A stretch of 64,000 nt of DNA from Paragyromitra xinjiangensis (Eukaryota; Ascomycota; Pezizomycetes; Pezizales; Discinaceae). The position numbers and the translations under genes were made by a program. Below are positions 25,807-38,578 of this stretch, in pieces. The stretch spans positions 1,240,001 through 1,304,000 of the forward strand of contig JBCAMK010000019.1 of NCBI GenBank assembly GCA_038503065.1, read 5' to 3'. Numbering within the stretch: position 1 is the stretch's first letter; each line of letters starts with the position of its first letter. The notes below the pieces were generated by a model. It saw only the letters and a list, made by a program, of their open reading frames with translations. It did not search any database and was not told the origin of the DNA.

Positions 25807-28800
25807 TTAAATTTTGCTCGTCTTCGAATCTTCAGGATTTTGTCTATCGGGGAACCTCATCTCTGGCCATAAAGTTGTTAGCCCGGGAATCCTATAGCTG
25901 ATTTGAGGCGTGGTTAGTATGTTCGGCATGTTCGGTATAAACTGCTCAAAGTTTATATGCCCCACTTCGGAGATTCTACCGGGACTCAGCTGAGTCTGAG
26001 GGTAGGTTTGGTTATTGCTATGAAATGTGTGCATGAGCTCTTGTTGATACGAACTGTCGGTGAGGTGATTGCTGGAGGTGCTTGTTGGCATAGCTTGGAA
26101 TGGAGGTATTCCAAAGTATTCCGTGGGTCCAAAAGGTGGTGGTTTGTCAAAGACAAACGCCTCTCCAAGGCTCGGGAGAACCGTCTCTTGTTGGTCGGAA
26201 AATTGGGTTTCCAGAATTTGCTGAGGGCTCGCTACAAAGGATTTGGAGGTGGGAGGTGGGAGTAACAAGTTGTGATTTAAGCTTATCGGCTGGTTTATTG
26301 GGTGAAGGATATTTGCAGTAGCAAATCGTGGCAGTCCTTGGGTCAACGGAATAGTGATGCTGCTAGACGGGCTTGGGAGCATTAGGGCTGGATCATAGAG
26401 TGGGATTCTGGTTGTATTAGTGCTGCCGTGCGATACTGGTCCGAAGTTGAGTGTTGTCATCTCAGGCTCGTTTGGATAAGGTGAATTGCTGCACCCAAGA
26501 TTCGGGGTCGTTGTATTACTACAATTTAGTAATCCTGGTACCTCATATTGGTTCCCATCGGTTGTAAGAGGCATAGAGTAGTTGGGGGCAGAATTTGATG
26601 GTGGCTCTTTACTACTCTTGGTTGGGGTTTTAGGCGTTTCCGGCGACTGCCTGTTTTGATCTATGGTGTGTTCTGCTGCCAAGTTGGTCCTTGGGGTCGA
26701 ATCTATGGGGGGCTGTTTCTCCTCAACCTCTTGTTGGTTGGCCAACCTCTCAGCTTCAGCCCTGGCGGCAGTCTCAGATTTGACCTTGTTAAGCACGCCC
26801 GGATGGTTTTCTGCGATGAGGCGTGCCGTGGCCGCTATCCTGAACAATCCCTGAGGGATAACGGAATGCTGAATTGGTAAGCTTAGATTTAGTGAAACTC
26901 ATGGGAGGATGGGGAGTATATAAGCACGCCAATAAGGAAAAAACATACCTCCCAGTATTTCTGGATATCCCTCCCTTTCATGACCATGACATCTCCGTGG
27001 CTCAGACACAAGTCCAACTTCACCCTGCCCTTGGATAGCTTCTTCGGGCCCCTTCCTGGGGGTGATAGTGGTTGTTGACCACCGATAACTTCTTCATTGC
27101 GCTCGGGATCTTCATCCTCATCCTCGTCTCCGAGCTCCAGAACCTCGTCGTTTTTAGGCTCTTCCTTCACGTGGAACTCGTTCAGGTGAGGGGGTGGGGG
27201 TGGGGTAATGGGCCTGGTCGTCCAGCAATGTCTTTCTTTCGTATATCTAGCTTTTACACGGAATCGCATCCGTGCCGGTGCGCCCAGTGAAATTGAAGCT
27301 ACTGTTTCTCCCAACCCTTCTTCGCCGTCATCATGGTACTAAAAAGGTTCGAGTTAGTAATCATTATTTTCTAATTTCCTAAAAAAAAGCCACAAGTTAG
27401 GTGTAAACTCACGTCCATCTTTTGTTTCTCGAAATATCCGACATTAAGAACTTCGTTGAACTGGGTTTCTGGGTGGACAAGATTGACACGATCATGGATG
27501 ACCTCCAATGCTCTGGATACCACCGGTGGGGATTTATCGAATGGATAACTCTCGACATCAACGATAAACTTGTATGGTGCACCCTAGATACAAATTAATG
27601 ATAGGCAAAGATGACTAGATACTTGAGGAACTTACGCAGTTGAAAGTGAATTGCTGGGTGAGAAGTCGGCCCTGAGCTAATCATAGATTAGCACAATCAA
27701 GAATGGTAGTAGAACAATCCTCCCTTACCTTTGTGGTTTCCCAGGGTGAAGCGTTTGAAAGGCATTTCTGCAGATTGATACTCGTGAAACAGCCAGTCGG
27801 CATCCCTCGGTCGAGCGTTGATTTTCTGATTCGCAAGGATATGTGTTACTGTACCGCAATCTCCAAGTTGGTACTGGATTACTGTCATTCCATCCTTAAC
27901 ATATCTTTGATACGTGATATCATCGTGACAGATATTGGCCGGGATAGCAGGCCCCGTAAACACAGGGCGATGGGGGTCTGCTAGACGAGCAGCATCGAAG
28001 ATAGTACGGGGAGGGTCAAACTTGAAGTCACAGGACAAGCACCGCCAGCCTGCCCAAAACTCCCTGCAATTGAGGCGACCACACTTGGGGCAACACACCC
28101 CCTTCCAGAAGATTCGAGAGACATCGCCACCATCAAAGAAAACATCACGATTGAAATTGAGAGGGGGTCCAAGAGGGCTGGGTGGGGTAAGAAATTCGGT
28201 AGGCCACGGGGTGCGACAGCGTAGGAAATTATTTGTGTACTTGACATCAGCAGGTGCGTCCCCGCCATTGAGCTATTTTTATCCGTTAGAAGCCCGCAAA
28301 AGATTGAAATTAGTCATTGGCCACGAAGATACTAGAAAACTTACGGTCCAAAACCTCACACATTCTGGCTTAAGGCACATCCATCCTTCTTCGTAAACAT
28401 GCGGACTCTCAGTCTTGCAGAAGCTGCATGAAGCCTTAACCATCTCATCTGGGCTATCATGCTCAATGCTTGGGGTTGCAGCCCACCAGCCGTCAACAGT
28501 GCTATCAAGTTTTTCGAACCGGAATTTCCACCGTGTATATCTGCTCCTCGGATCTCGCTCTGCCCACCCGGCAGTAACCTTGAACCAATCCATGACACAG
28601 TAACGATGTGGGAGCTTCGAGGGAGAAGCGCTGCATTGGGTGCCTATTTTTTTTTGAAAGTGGATATCGATTAGCAGTTAAAGTTTTGGAGAAGGAAATA
28701 TTATTAACGAGAGTGGTTACCCATTATTAGGACTAACGGCAACTGGTTCTTCATATTAGCGAGGAGGTACTTGATGACTTTGTCCTCTGGAGTCTGATTT

Positions 28801-31800
28801 GTGAGTAGTCTGCGCTGCCCATCTTCATCTGCTGCAGATTTGCCCCCACTAGAGGCTTGGTTAGAAAAACATACAAAAAAAAGGATTCTATGTGCTGTAC
28901 AAACCTGTGAGAGATGACAACTTTCCCATCGATGTAGTCTCTGGGAGCGGCAAATCCGTCGAGCAGATATCCATGGATCAGCCCATCATGGCCGTAGCAA
29001 CCACTTTGGTAGCTGCGGTAGTAAGGGAGACTCTCACAAAGCTCTTGGCGGGACTATATAACCTCACATATCCATTAATTAAGTGACTTAGGGTATATTA
29101 CCATAGAATAGAGAGATGGGATATTTTACCTCACACCACACCTCCGGTTTTCTGATACCGGGTGGTTTGCCTTCTTGCGGATCGATCAAGTTGATCATTG
29201 GTACATCTTTGATGTCTCTTTCTCTTTTCACTCTGTTCGAAACCTCCTTCTTGACCCACACCCCTGACTTTGGAGGCCTCCCTCGCGGCCTTGATTGCAG
29301 TAGGGGTGATTCTAGCACTCCAGCCATATGTAGATAGATCGTGTCAGGATCATCTGCGCCATCTGTATTATCGGTATAACTGGCATCGTTTAATATTCGA
29401 TTTGGGCCTCTGCGAAGATAACGTCTTGCGACCTGCGTTCCAGGTAGTCTATGGCAGTCCTTCCCTTTTCTTGCGCAGGATGCGCACGGAAGATTGCGAT
29501 TGCAAAATTGACGAACTTCCTTGCAACTGTACACCCATTCAGGCAGTGAGTAATATCCAAGATAAAATATGCCTAGCTATAGCCACTCATGACATGGGAC
29601 TTACTTTTCACAAGCTTTTGGAATCATATACTTGCCGTCTACAAAAGAAATAGCCCCAGGCCATATGCGCTCGTCGATGTCTTTTCGGTCGGTAACCATT
29701 CTCCTCATCCCGTTGGGCGTGTTCTGATACCCTTTTCTTGGCATCTTTTTGGTGACCTTTGAAGATGAACTTTGACCAGAGTTTAGTTTTTGTTTTTTTA
29801 GTGGGCTGTTTTCCAGGTTGTCATCCTCCACCTTGAATATCATATTAGCGTCTTCATTGTCAAATTCAAGGCTATCATCCATGTCATCGTCAATCTCCTC
29901 TAAACCCTCGTCTTCCTCATCAAATTTGTTAAAGGTATCACTATCGTCTTCGTGATACTCGTATTCTGTGACTGTGATATTATCATCACTACTTTCTTCA
30001 GTTTCGTCATCTTCCTCTGCTGGAGCTAAGATGCTTTCCTCTGTGGATTTCCCAAGCTGAGAATTAACTTTCGGACTCTGCTTTTGTTCTTTCCCGGGAT
30101 TCAAACCTTTCCTTGATTTTTCTGGTTTTTGAAGTCCGGGAGATTTTAGAAGAAGTTGGCCAGATGATTTGCGGGGCCTCAGCCTACTTTCAGTGATACA
30201 GACAACGTCAGTTAAAAGACCATTCTTCCTCTGGAAAGTGCCACCAATGGGTTTAAGATTTCCTGTATCCTTGGCTCCCTCGGACCAGTATCGTGACGAG
30301 CGAAGGGGTTCCTTTTTAAGTTTAAAGGAGGCATGTGGAAGGGCATATCTGAAAGTGAAGCTCGGAGGCACAGACCCACGGGTTTCCTCTTCTGGTCCAT
30401 TTTCATCCAGCTCCTCGGTAACATAAATGTACGTTGGTTTCCTGGGGAACTTCTTCTTTTCTTTTCTCGAGAACGTTATGTCATTCGTTGTAATGATAGT
30501 GGTATCTTCGCCTTTTTTATCTGCGTGAGAACCATGCGACACTGGGGTGAGCTCTGGAGCAGAATTCACTCTCTGTTTCTTTCCAGGAGGCCTTCCAATC
30601 CTTTTCTTGGCGGAGGTAACAGTGGGGACAAAACCACCTACTGTGGCTTCGTCACGTTCTTCTAGCATCTCTTTTTTAATTGCAAGCCCATCGTATGAAT
30701 TAGTACTATCCTGTTGGTTACTAAAGCTGTTTCTACCCCTCTTTTTGGAATCCGCTGGTGTTCTGTTGTGAGAAGGACCAGAGGAAGCGCGTTCGATAAT
30801 AGGGGACATATTTGTACGGCTAATCCTTTCAGATTTTCTTCTGAGACTCCTAGTGTGGGTAATAGCTAAATCGTCTTGCAAGCCCGCTCTTCGATCCACA
30901 TCATTCATAGCCCGCAAAACTTTGACAAATTCGGGGTCAGCACAAGGGTCAATCCCGCGACCCCCACCGCGAGCTCGAGCTTCATGACTAAACGGAATTG
31001 TATTCACGGTGGTAGGCAATGTGGGAGAGATATGATTAGCTACTTCATTAGCTATGCCTTCGGTGGTGTCTTCGGTGGGTTCATTTTTGATCTCGAGGCC
31101 ATTTATGTAGAATAAAGTAGGAGAATTCGGTTCTGTTGGAGGTTCGGAGAGAGAAGAACACGAGGAGGCCGGAGAAGCAACGAATGTATCCACAGAATCG
31201 GACTCTGAAGTGTTATATTGGGGAGTAATGGGGACAACAAGTGCACTCGGAAGGGAAAGCGAAGACACTGTGGTGGTGGGGCCTCCCGTAGCCTCACTCC
31301 CAGAATGGATAGAGGAGAGTGTGATGCTTTCTTCGATAATATCTAGTTCCCCACTATGTTAGCTTTGTGCTTTCGAGGCAGAGGTTGAAGCTAGAATCGC
31401 TACCGACTGACGAAAGGCAACAAAACGAAAATAAATATCTAAAATATAGAAAGATGATAAAGTAGAGTAGACATGATATCTTGCGCAAGACAGTATCTCT
31501 TCGCTAAATATTTTTTAAGGGCCTTTAACAGCTAGAGTCCAACGAAAGCAGTCGATGGGCTACCATCATCAGAGGCCTCTTGGCCTAAAGGCACAAATAT
31601 TTGAGAACCGAGAGAGAGATCTTGAGCAGACGGTAGCAAAAAATATAGCCATCAGAAAATAGTTTCCCAATTGAGCGACATCAGCTTAGCAGGTTCTCGA
31701 AACTGATATCCTTGACCAGCCTTATGAATGACCGAGAATTCAACTAAAGGCAATTTGTGTATAAGCAGCTCTTAAACTGCTTCTACATCAGTCCTAACCA

Positions 31801-32013
31801 AAATCTCCACCGGGCCCTGAGAAGTGAATATTTTTTGAGGATTTGTCTAGCTTGGATCCCCCTAATATATTGTAAAATGAAAACGAAGAATAGGAGACAT
31901 GCATGAGAATAATTACCATTATTTCCGGCAGCAGAGGAAGCAGAGGCGGCAGGAGCAAGTGGGGAGGAAGGGACCTCCCATATATCTGCTACTAAATTGC
32001 CCTCTTGATTCAT
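25807..32013 (-). CDS. Zn(II)2Cys6 / AT-hook / AlkB-type 2OG-Fe(II) dioxygenase fusion, 1671 aa
   Basis: Eleven exons, complement(join(25807..26868,26949..27338,27413..27583,27636..27676,27729..28272,28345..28643,28721..28848,28905..29053,29130..29526,29605..31342,31917..32013)), total 5016 nt in frame. Order of parts: an acidic, disordered N-terminus; an AT-hook-like RIGRPPGKK at ~281-289; a Zn(II)2Cys6 cluster with Cys610, 613, 620, 626, 629 and 636 (spacing C2C6C5C2C6C), rebuilt across exons 2-3; an AT-hook RPRGRPPK at 691-698; a globular region ~745-890; Cys4 modules at 909-931 and 997-1017; then an AlkB domain. Iron ligands are His1190 and Asp1192 (YHDDGEE), with His1319 (YWEHSV). Arg1328 and Arg1334 give the R-x5-R 2-oxoglutarate motif. 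The last ~330 residues are disordered. AlkB enzymes oxidatively demethylate nucleic acid or protein. A nuclear, DNA-targeted role is inferred from the binding modules. The start ATG and the 574-bp first intron are the least certain parts. Confidence 0.9.
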
Positions 32014-35000
32014 GATGGTAATTGTCAAATGGTGATAGGTGGTGGTTAAATACTCTAACAAGAAAATATTGACCGGCTACGAGAGCGTGTAGAGGACAAA
32101 ATGATGGCCAGTTGCAGGTGAAGAAAGAGGGGAGGGGAAAGGGAGAGCCTGAGTGAGATAAGAAGTGGTTCGGGGAAAGAAAGAGGGAGAGGTGATATTC
32201 TCTGGTCGACCGCGAGTCAGAATTTTAGGTTATAGCACCTGCAGCTCGAGTCGAATCATAACGAACGAACGGCGGGGAATGGAACCACCGGGATACTGGG
32301 TAATGGACACACAGGAACTCCCCTAAACTCACATGATGGAGGGAATTAAGTCCACAATCCCTTTGAAACCACGTCCCTAGAAGCTCCCTATACTTGCTTT
32401 CGAATCTCTCTATGGATCTAGTTCAAGTGGAACAAGTGTCTCCATAGGTATCGCGCCGTGCTTATGATTTATATGTCCTCGGTGCTGATATGCAGGTACT
32501 GTCTTGTAAAGTTGAACTTAATTCAGGGGCGTTGTGTTATCTTAAGCTTGGGGAAAAAAGCTGACAAGTGACACAGGAAATCTCCGATATGACGCGACAC
32601 AATCTCGGGACCCGAATGATCACGTTGATGCGACTCACGCGGGAGTTGACTCGCATACGTGCCGCCACCGGAAGAGCGAAACGTGAGACCCGGAGCACGC
32701 ATGTCGTTCGCTCGTCTCTCCAATGGTCCCAATGTTACACATCACCCGTCGGCAGGGATACAGGTGTGATAGTCGAGATCCGTTCGCTTATCCACTGGCC
32801 CCCTCATGCCTGGCTCAAAACCTACACCGTGTCGATAATAGATCCGGACCATCACGGGAATTAGATAGAATCACCTGTCCGTAACATTTCTAAGTAGGGA
32901 GAATAGCTACAGCGGATCTCAATAGTGTTAGCCAAGAAGGTAATGGCAACTTCTGGTCTAAATTCGATTCGATTTAGGATTAGGTTGGTTTAGCAATGAT
33001 TGAGCATATGGTCCCCGATCGTGTTTAGGCTTTGCGTCTCTTTGTCGAATATTTCAGGAACTCACTATTGACCGTCATTTCTAAGTTTTACGGTGGGTGT
33101 AGGAAAAAAGTGCCCGGGTGGGTGTGGTTCGCCTAGGAGAATCGGAGTAGTCCGTATGATAAAAGCATCCGTATGAAATGTGATATTCTGCTAGGGTTTT
33201 CGAAACTGATGAAAATTTACGATATCACCTAGTTCACCTTGGGTACAGATGTCATCGTGAGTTTACGCTCTAACGTTGTTGTTTCTAGCCCCCCCAGCAG
33301 ATGGTCAGGTCAGATAAGCCGATCGCATCTATGATGGTTAGGAGATACCTTAGAGCCACTTTAGGTTCTACGAGCCTGGAGTGTGTTATGTGCAACATAG
33401 CTATGCATCAATGAAAGAAGTTGGGCCACGCTTGATCACCCTCGATCACTCGCTGACACTGAAATAGTGGGTGTTATAGTATTGGGGCACGTAAGGAGGA
33501 ATAGAAGGCCCAATTACTCGCTTGCTAGAGGTGGGCAGTACGGCCTCTATCTAAATACTCCTGTAGTAGCTCTCTCGGGTGCCTGAGTGCCCGGTACCTG
33601 TCTCTCAATCATTTCCGACCCCGAAGCCACACCCAAGGAGGTACCGCATTAGGAAGCATCTTCAACAGTGGGACGGATTTGAGGCGCCTCCAATACGAGA
33701 TCAAGTGGATAGATAACCTATTGGGTGCATTAAAATACGCAACCAAGACCTATTAGGCAATCTTTACTTTTGAAGAACTGATCTTGCTCTAACTTCAAAC
33801 ATTGATATTAATACAACAATGGCACTGATTCGATGCTGCCCGGTGATGTCTTTATGGAGTAACAGTGGTGATTTAGCAAAGGTGAGTAGTTGAATCAACA
33901 CTTCAGGCCTGTATCGGGACAAGTTTACTATCTTCCTTACAGTCGCTCACGAGCGTATGGCGCCCACAGGGATACGGTTGAATCCAAGTCTTGTAGTCGG
34001 CACACCCAAGAAGCCATAGATCAACGCCTGCGTATTACGACTCCTATGTATAGAATATTAGATCTAGCCCCGTGGGTGCCATACACACATGAGCAACCCT
34101 AGTTATCCCCAAAATAGAGCCCTCCGACAGTTTGTGAAATATTATATTATTAGAAATAATTTTCGCTGTCACGAATCATGATTCTTCGAAATCGGCGGCC
34201 TCTAGTACATATAGTGTACTAATATAATTTCACTCGCAAGAGCTTAGTAGCTTGAAGCTTAATAGCATAGATATTTCCTGGCTCGGGCTGACAATGACTG
34301 GATACTTTGATAAGACCTGAACCTGATACTCGTAACGAAGGGGTCTTTTGGGAGAAGAAGCGAAAGTTTAACATTGTTGAACTTCACCCCAAGCACTAGC
34401 AGTGGGTGATCAGAAGAAACTGCTAATATAATGAGACTCACAGTGGCATAGGGTTTAGGTAAGGTACATGTAGTTTAAACGGGTTTAGCAAGGCTACTGT
34501 TCTTCTTGGACTGGCTATCAATACATACCTATATCTACCGCTGCCTAGCCTTTGCATCTCCAAGTGCTCCTTGAAGTGATATTGCTGGCAATGATCTCAG
34601 GGACCCATGCTAGTCTCGGAAAAACCCGAGAAATCGCATCTAAAGAAATCCGCGCTAGGTGGCAAGTTTTATGGCTCATACGGCGCTCGGCAGATGAGCT
34701 CACACAAGAGCTAGGGGATTTCTCGAAAAGGTCGCAGGCTAAGGTTTGGTGTTAATTTGTTTTTTGTCAGTATTCGCGGTTTCATAGTCACATGCTCGTC
34801 TGTTGGGCAGGATGGGAGCAGATCCAGGTTGAAATCGCTGCTAGCGGTTCTCGGTTACAAGGAACCCCTTTTGGTATTGATCTGCCACCCGAGATGCACC
34901 TCACCCTTGCAGTTGCAGCTCCAAATCCAGATAACAGGAGCAACGGCCAGGCACGAGCAGCCTACATCAAAGTTCCAAAGCCAGGTTCTCACGAGTTCTA

Positions 35001-35475
35001 GTTTCTAGGGTAAATATCATTCCGCGGCGCTCTGTCCTTGTTTCTCGTCCTCTTCTAGTGGCCGCGGCACGTCATCGCCGCGTGCAATACCGATACGAAC
35101 CTTCTGGCTGGACCGGCAGGTGCGTCTGCTTGCTATTCGTGTTTACCCGTGCTGTATTGATTGCGTGGTCTGCATTATTGGTTTCTAGATAAGGCAAAGA
35201 AAGAGTGAGAGGTGTGGCCATTCATTCAAATTTCGGGCGACGTACGTGCTATACAAAGAAGAAACCACCCCGCATATACGTGAGTCTCCCGGGAGATAGC
35301 AGCAGCTCCGAGTTCTTGATCATCGCTGACCCCAAGAATGTCGGAATTACAGGCGGACCAGATCAGCCTCGCACTTTCTTCCTCGTCTTCAGCAGAAACG
35401 GTTGTAGCACCGCTACCACTAGGTGGCAGGCCAGGCCGCGACTCATCTCGTGAGAGCAATAGCAGGGGGGACGTC
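32014..35475. other. Promoter of the dioxygenase gene, then gene-free DNA
   Basis: The first ~200 bp (32090-32200) is purine-rich on the plus strand (pyrimidine-rich on the coding strand), as in many fungal promoters. From 32.3 to 35.4 kb I see only short frames with no domain. No RNA gene was found. Confidence 0.45.
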
Positions 35476-37940
35476 ATGCCTATGCCAATCGTAGGCCGGC
35501 TTCATTTGTATTTCTCCGCATCTCTCTCTACATCCATCCTCTCCATCTATTATTCCCCAGGTTCTTTCTACCCCTGCCTGCTGCCCATCCTTACCCATCA
35601 TCCCCTACACCTAATCCTAAGACTAGTTTTAAATACCCATCCCGGTATTTCTCTGACTGAGATGTTTACTTGAAGCTTTGCGAATAATTTGGGAGCTATG
35701 TGTTGAAGGCGTGATTCTGATAACAGCTTTGTGGAGATTTCTAGACTGGAGTACATCGCGTTATTTTTTTCATTTGTATTTCTTCTATTCGAAAGGTTAA
35801 TAAGGGTCATTACCTTAGCATTACGTAAGTTCCCCTTCTTTAAAACACTGGTTATTCAACCCATACTGTGCTGATATCTTTTAGCATCACCAATCATAAG
35901 CTTCTTCTATACCAAGTCACGATCACTGTTCAATTCGTTTTCGCCCACACGGTATACCACAGTCTCGAGTACCAAGGTGGAGAAGGACATTGTTGCAAGA
36001 GTGAGGGATGCGGATGGATTTATCGAAATATGTGAGATCTGGAATAAAGGCGATTGGAGAATAGAGGAACACATAGTCCAGACTGGGGATGGATATTTGC
36101 TCGGATTGCATAGGCTTGTGAAAAAGTCGACGGCAGAGGAAAGGGATCGGAACGGAGGGAAGGAAGGTAATGGAGGGAGGAAAGTTGTTTATTTGCATCA
36201 TGGTAGGCCTAATCATCCCTGTAAACCCCGTAGGAGAGAAGGAACTTGATGATTAATTCATTGGACAGGGCTGTTGATGAACAGTGAGGTATGGGTATGT
36301 TTACTGGAGAAGGAAAAATGTTTGCCGTTTATCCTTGTCGAGAAAGGATTCGATGTTTGGGTATGCCTTGACCATAAACCCCCTCAGATTTCCTCTATCT
36401 AAACAAATTATATCTTACAGTTTGGCAACAACCGTGGAAACAAATACTCCAAGAAATCGATTCACCATCCTTCCACCTCCAACAAATTTTGGGACTTCAG
36501 CATGGACGAGTTTGCATTTCATGATATCCCAGACTCTATCACCTATATACTGTCTACTACAAAGCAGAAGAGTTTGAGTTATATCGGATTTTCCCAGGGA
36601 ACCGCACAAGCTTTTGCAACGCTGAGCATCCATCCAGCTTTAAATGAGAAAGTAGATGTGTTCATTGCCCTGGCCCCTGCAATGAGCCCTGCAGGTATAG
36701 AACTTAGTGCTAGACTATTCCGAAGGGATTTAATTGACTTTGATCACTAGGTTTATATAACCCTATTGTGGACGCTCTGATGAAGACAAGTCCAAATATT
36801 ATGTTTCTATTCTTTGGCAGAAAAAGTATTTTGAGTTCTACTACATTCTGGCAGAGTATACTTTGTAAGTTCCTCGCTTTGATACCTTCTGTCTATTCTT
36901 GATAGAACCCGTTGGTTAACATCACATTTATAGACCCGCCTATATTCGTTCGGGTCATTGACTTTTTTTTGACGTTTCTCTTCAACTGGCGTGGCAATAA
37001 CATCTCCTTAAATCAAAAGATCGCAGCGTATTCGAAACTATACTCTTACGCCTCAGTCAAAACTGTAGTTCACTGGTTCCAAATAATCCGAAACCAATCC
37101 TTCCAGATGTACGACGACGACATCCAGAGCCCCGTAATGGCGTTTTCAGGGAAAAATTTCTACAAGGTCGCGAAATTCCCCACAAGAAACATCACCACCC
37201 CGATCGTTTTGGTTTATGGTGGTAGCGATAGTCTGGTAGACATTGATGTCATGTTAAAGGAGTTACCAGGACATACTGTGGCTAAAGAAATAGAGCACTA
37301 CGAACATCTTGATTTCCTTTGGGCAACAGACGTTGATGAATTGGTGTTTCCACATGTGCTGGAAGCCCTGGAGTCATATTCCGCGCATGTTCCTGGTGAA
37401 AGGGATCGAATTGGAGCTACGAAATCGGGAGATCGGTTAGCAGGGGCAGCTTCGTCAAGTAAATATGTTCTCACGAATGCTGGAGGCAGCAGCCTGCCGT
37501 CATACTCCGAAGACGAAAGAATCATAGCAAAAGACGAATCTAGTCCTCCATCAAGACCAAGTACCTCCGGATCCGCAACAGTCAAGCCTGAAGAACCACA
37601 TCCCATACCTACCCCAGACTTAACCTCACCCGATAACGAGAGCGCTCCCCTAGAGGAGATCAACGAAAATCATTACCCATCGGCGGCTAGAATATCTAGA
37701 GGTGATCAAAAACGGTCCGGGAGCGTTTCAAGCACATTCTCGAGCTCATCGGTCGGGTCAGCTGGATTAAGTCCTAGCGGAAGGGGTATTATTGGGCCTG
37801 GGGGTATCAAGTTGGGCATGGGTAAACCGGTCACCGCGGGGCTTTCAACGGGGGTTGTGATCGATGAAGGAACCGGGAGCAAAAAGAAAAGGACAGCTGA
37901 AAATATTACTGCAGCAAAGAGAAAGCCGAATACAAACTGA
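35476..37940 (+). CDS. Membrane-anchored steryl-ester/triacylglycerol lipase (Tgl1/Yeh type), 638 aa
   Basis: Seven exons, join(35476..35507,35745..35824,35885..36202,36269..36360,36421..36694,36751..36864,36934..37940), 1917 nt in frame. The first exon is only 32 bp and gives MPMPIVGRLH. Splicing yields an N-terminal hydrophobic anchor at ~12-37. An AB-hydrolase-associated lipase region follows (EEHIVQTGDGYLLGLHRL), then the oxyanion HHGLLMNSEVW and the nucleophile elbow GFSQGT with Ser232. Asp402 (GGSDSLVD) and His428 (HYEHLDFLW) complete the triad. The last ~200 residues are Ser/Pro/Gly-rich with a basic end. Fungal relatives (Tgl1, Yeh1, Yeh2) hydrolyse sterol esters at lipid droplets or the plasma membrane. 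Which of these this matches is not decided here. Confidence 0.9.
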
Positions 37941-38486
37941 GATCGGTAAATAGGCTGTCTCTTCCCCTAAAGTATGGATGGGTATTTTTATAGGAACGCC
38001 TGCGCTATTTCATTGATGAGAAAATTTTAGGGGACATGGGCCCATGAGTACTGTAGGATCGGTTTTAGGCGTGCGAGCCATTGTAGATTATTGATCTTGG
38101 ATGCAAAATTGTTATAAAGCGAGGGTAGCAACATGCGTTGATTTTGTTAGATTGGTTATTCTGTGTTATTATTTCCTCATTTGCTTGGTGTTGATCTGTT
38201 GATAAGGGATATCATTGGCACTTTCATTGGTTCGGGTGCGATTATCACAACTTATCACTCGTTGAAACTTCTACTTGAACATCAAGTCATAAACTCAAAC
38301 ATGCAACGAGATTCAGCTGTAGCATACAAGAGTTTGCGACATTTGTCAGTAATTGCGGTAGCTACATGGTTATACATCAGCCTCTAGATAGTACCACCAC
38401 CAAAAGCCAAGGTAGAGTACAGAAGACATGGAGCAGATGTGAGTCAAGACACTCATGATTAACTTTACATATTCAATGATATATCA
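37941..38486. other. Lipase 3' flank
   Basis: AT-rich 3' UTR and intergenic DNA up to the tRNA gene. A 74-codon frame at 38163 has no recognisable features and is not called. Confidence 0.5.
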
Positions 38487-38567
38487 GGATGGATGGCCGA
38501 GTGGTTATGGCGCTAGCTTCAGGTGCTAGTGGGGCAACCCGCGTGAGTTCGATCCTCACTCCATTCA
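38487..38567 (+). tRNA. tRNA-Leu(CAG)
   Basis: A full cloverleaf can be drawn: acceptor stem GGATGGA/TCCATTC with one G-T pair, D stem GCC/GGC, anticodon stem CTAGC/GCTAG around loop TTCAGGT (anticodon CAG), a long variable arm as expected for tRNA-Leu, and T arm GTGAG-TTCGATC-CTCAC. There is no intron. The internal A box (tggccgagtgg) and B box (gttcgatcc) are intact. Confidence 0.93.
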
Positions 38568-38574
38568 AGATTCC

Positions 38575-38578
38575 TTTT
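38575..38578 (+). terminator. Pol III terminator of tRNA-Leu
   Basis: A TTTT run begins 8 nt after the tRNA 3' end and is followed by two more T4 runs, as expected for RNA polymerase III termination. Confidence 0.55.
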
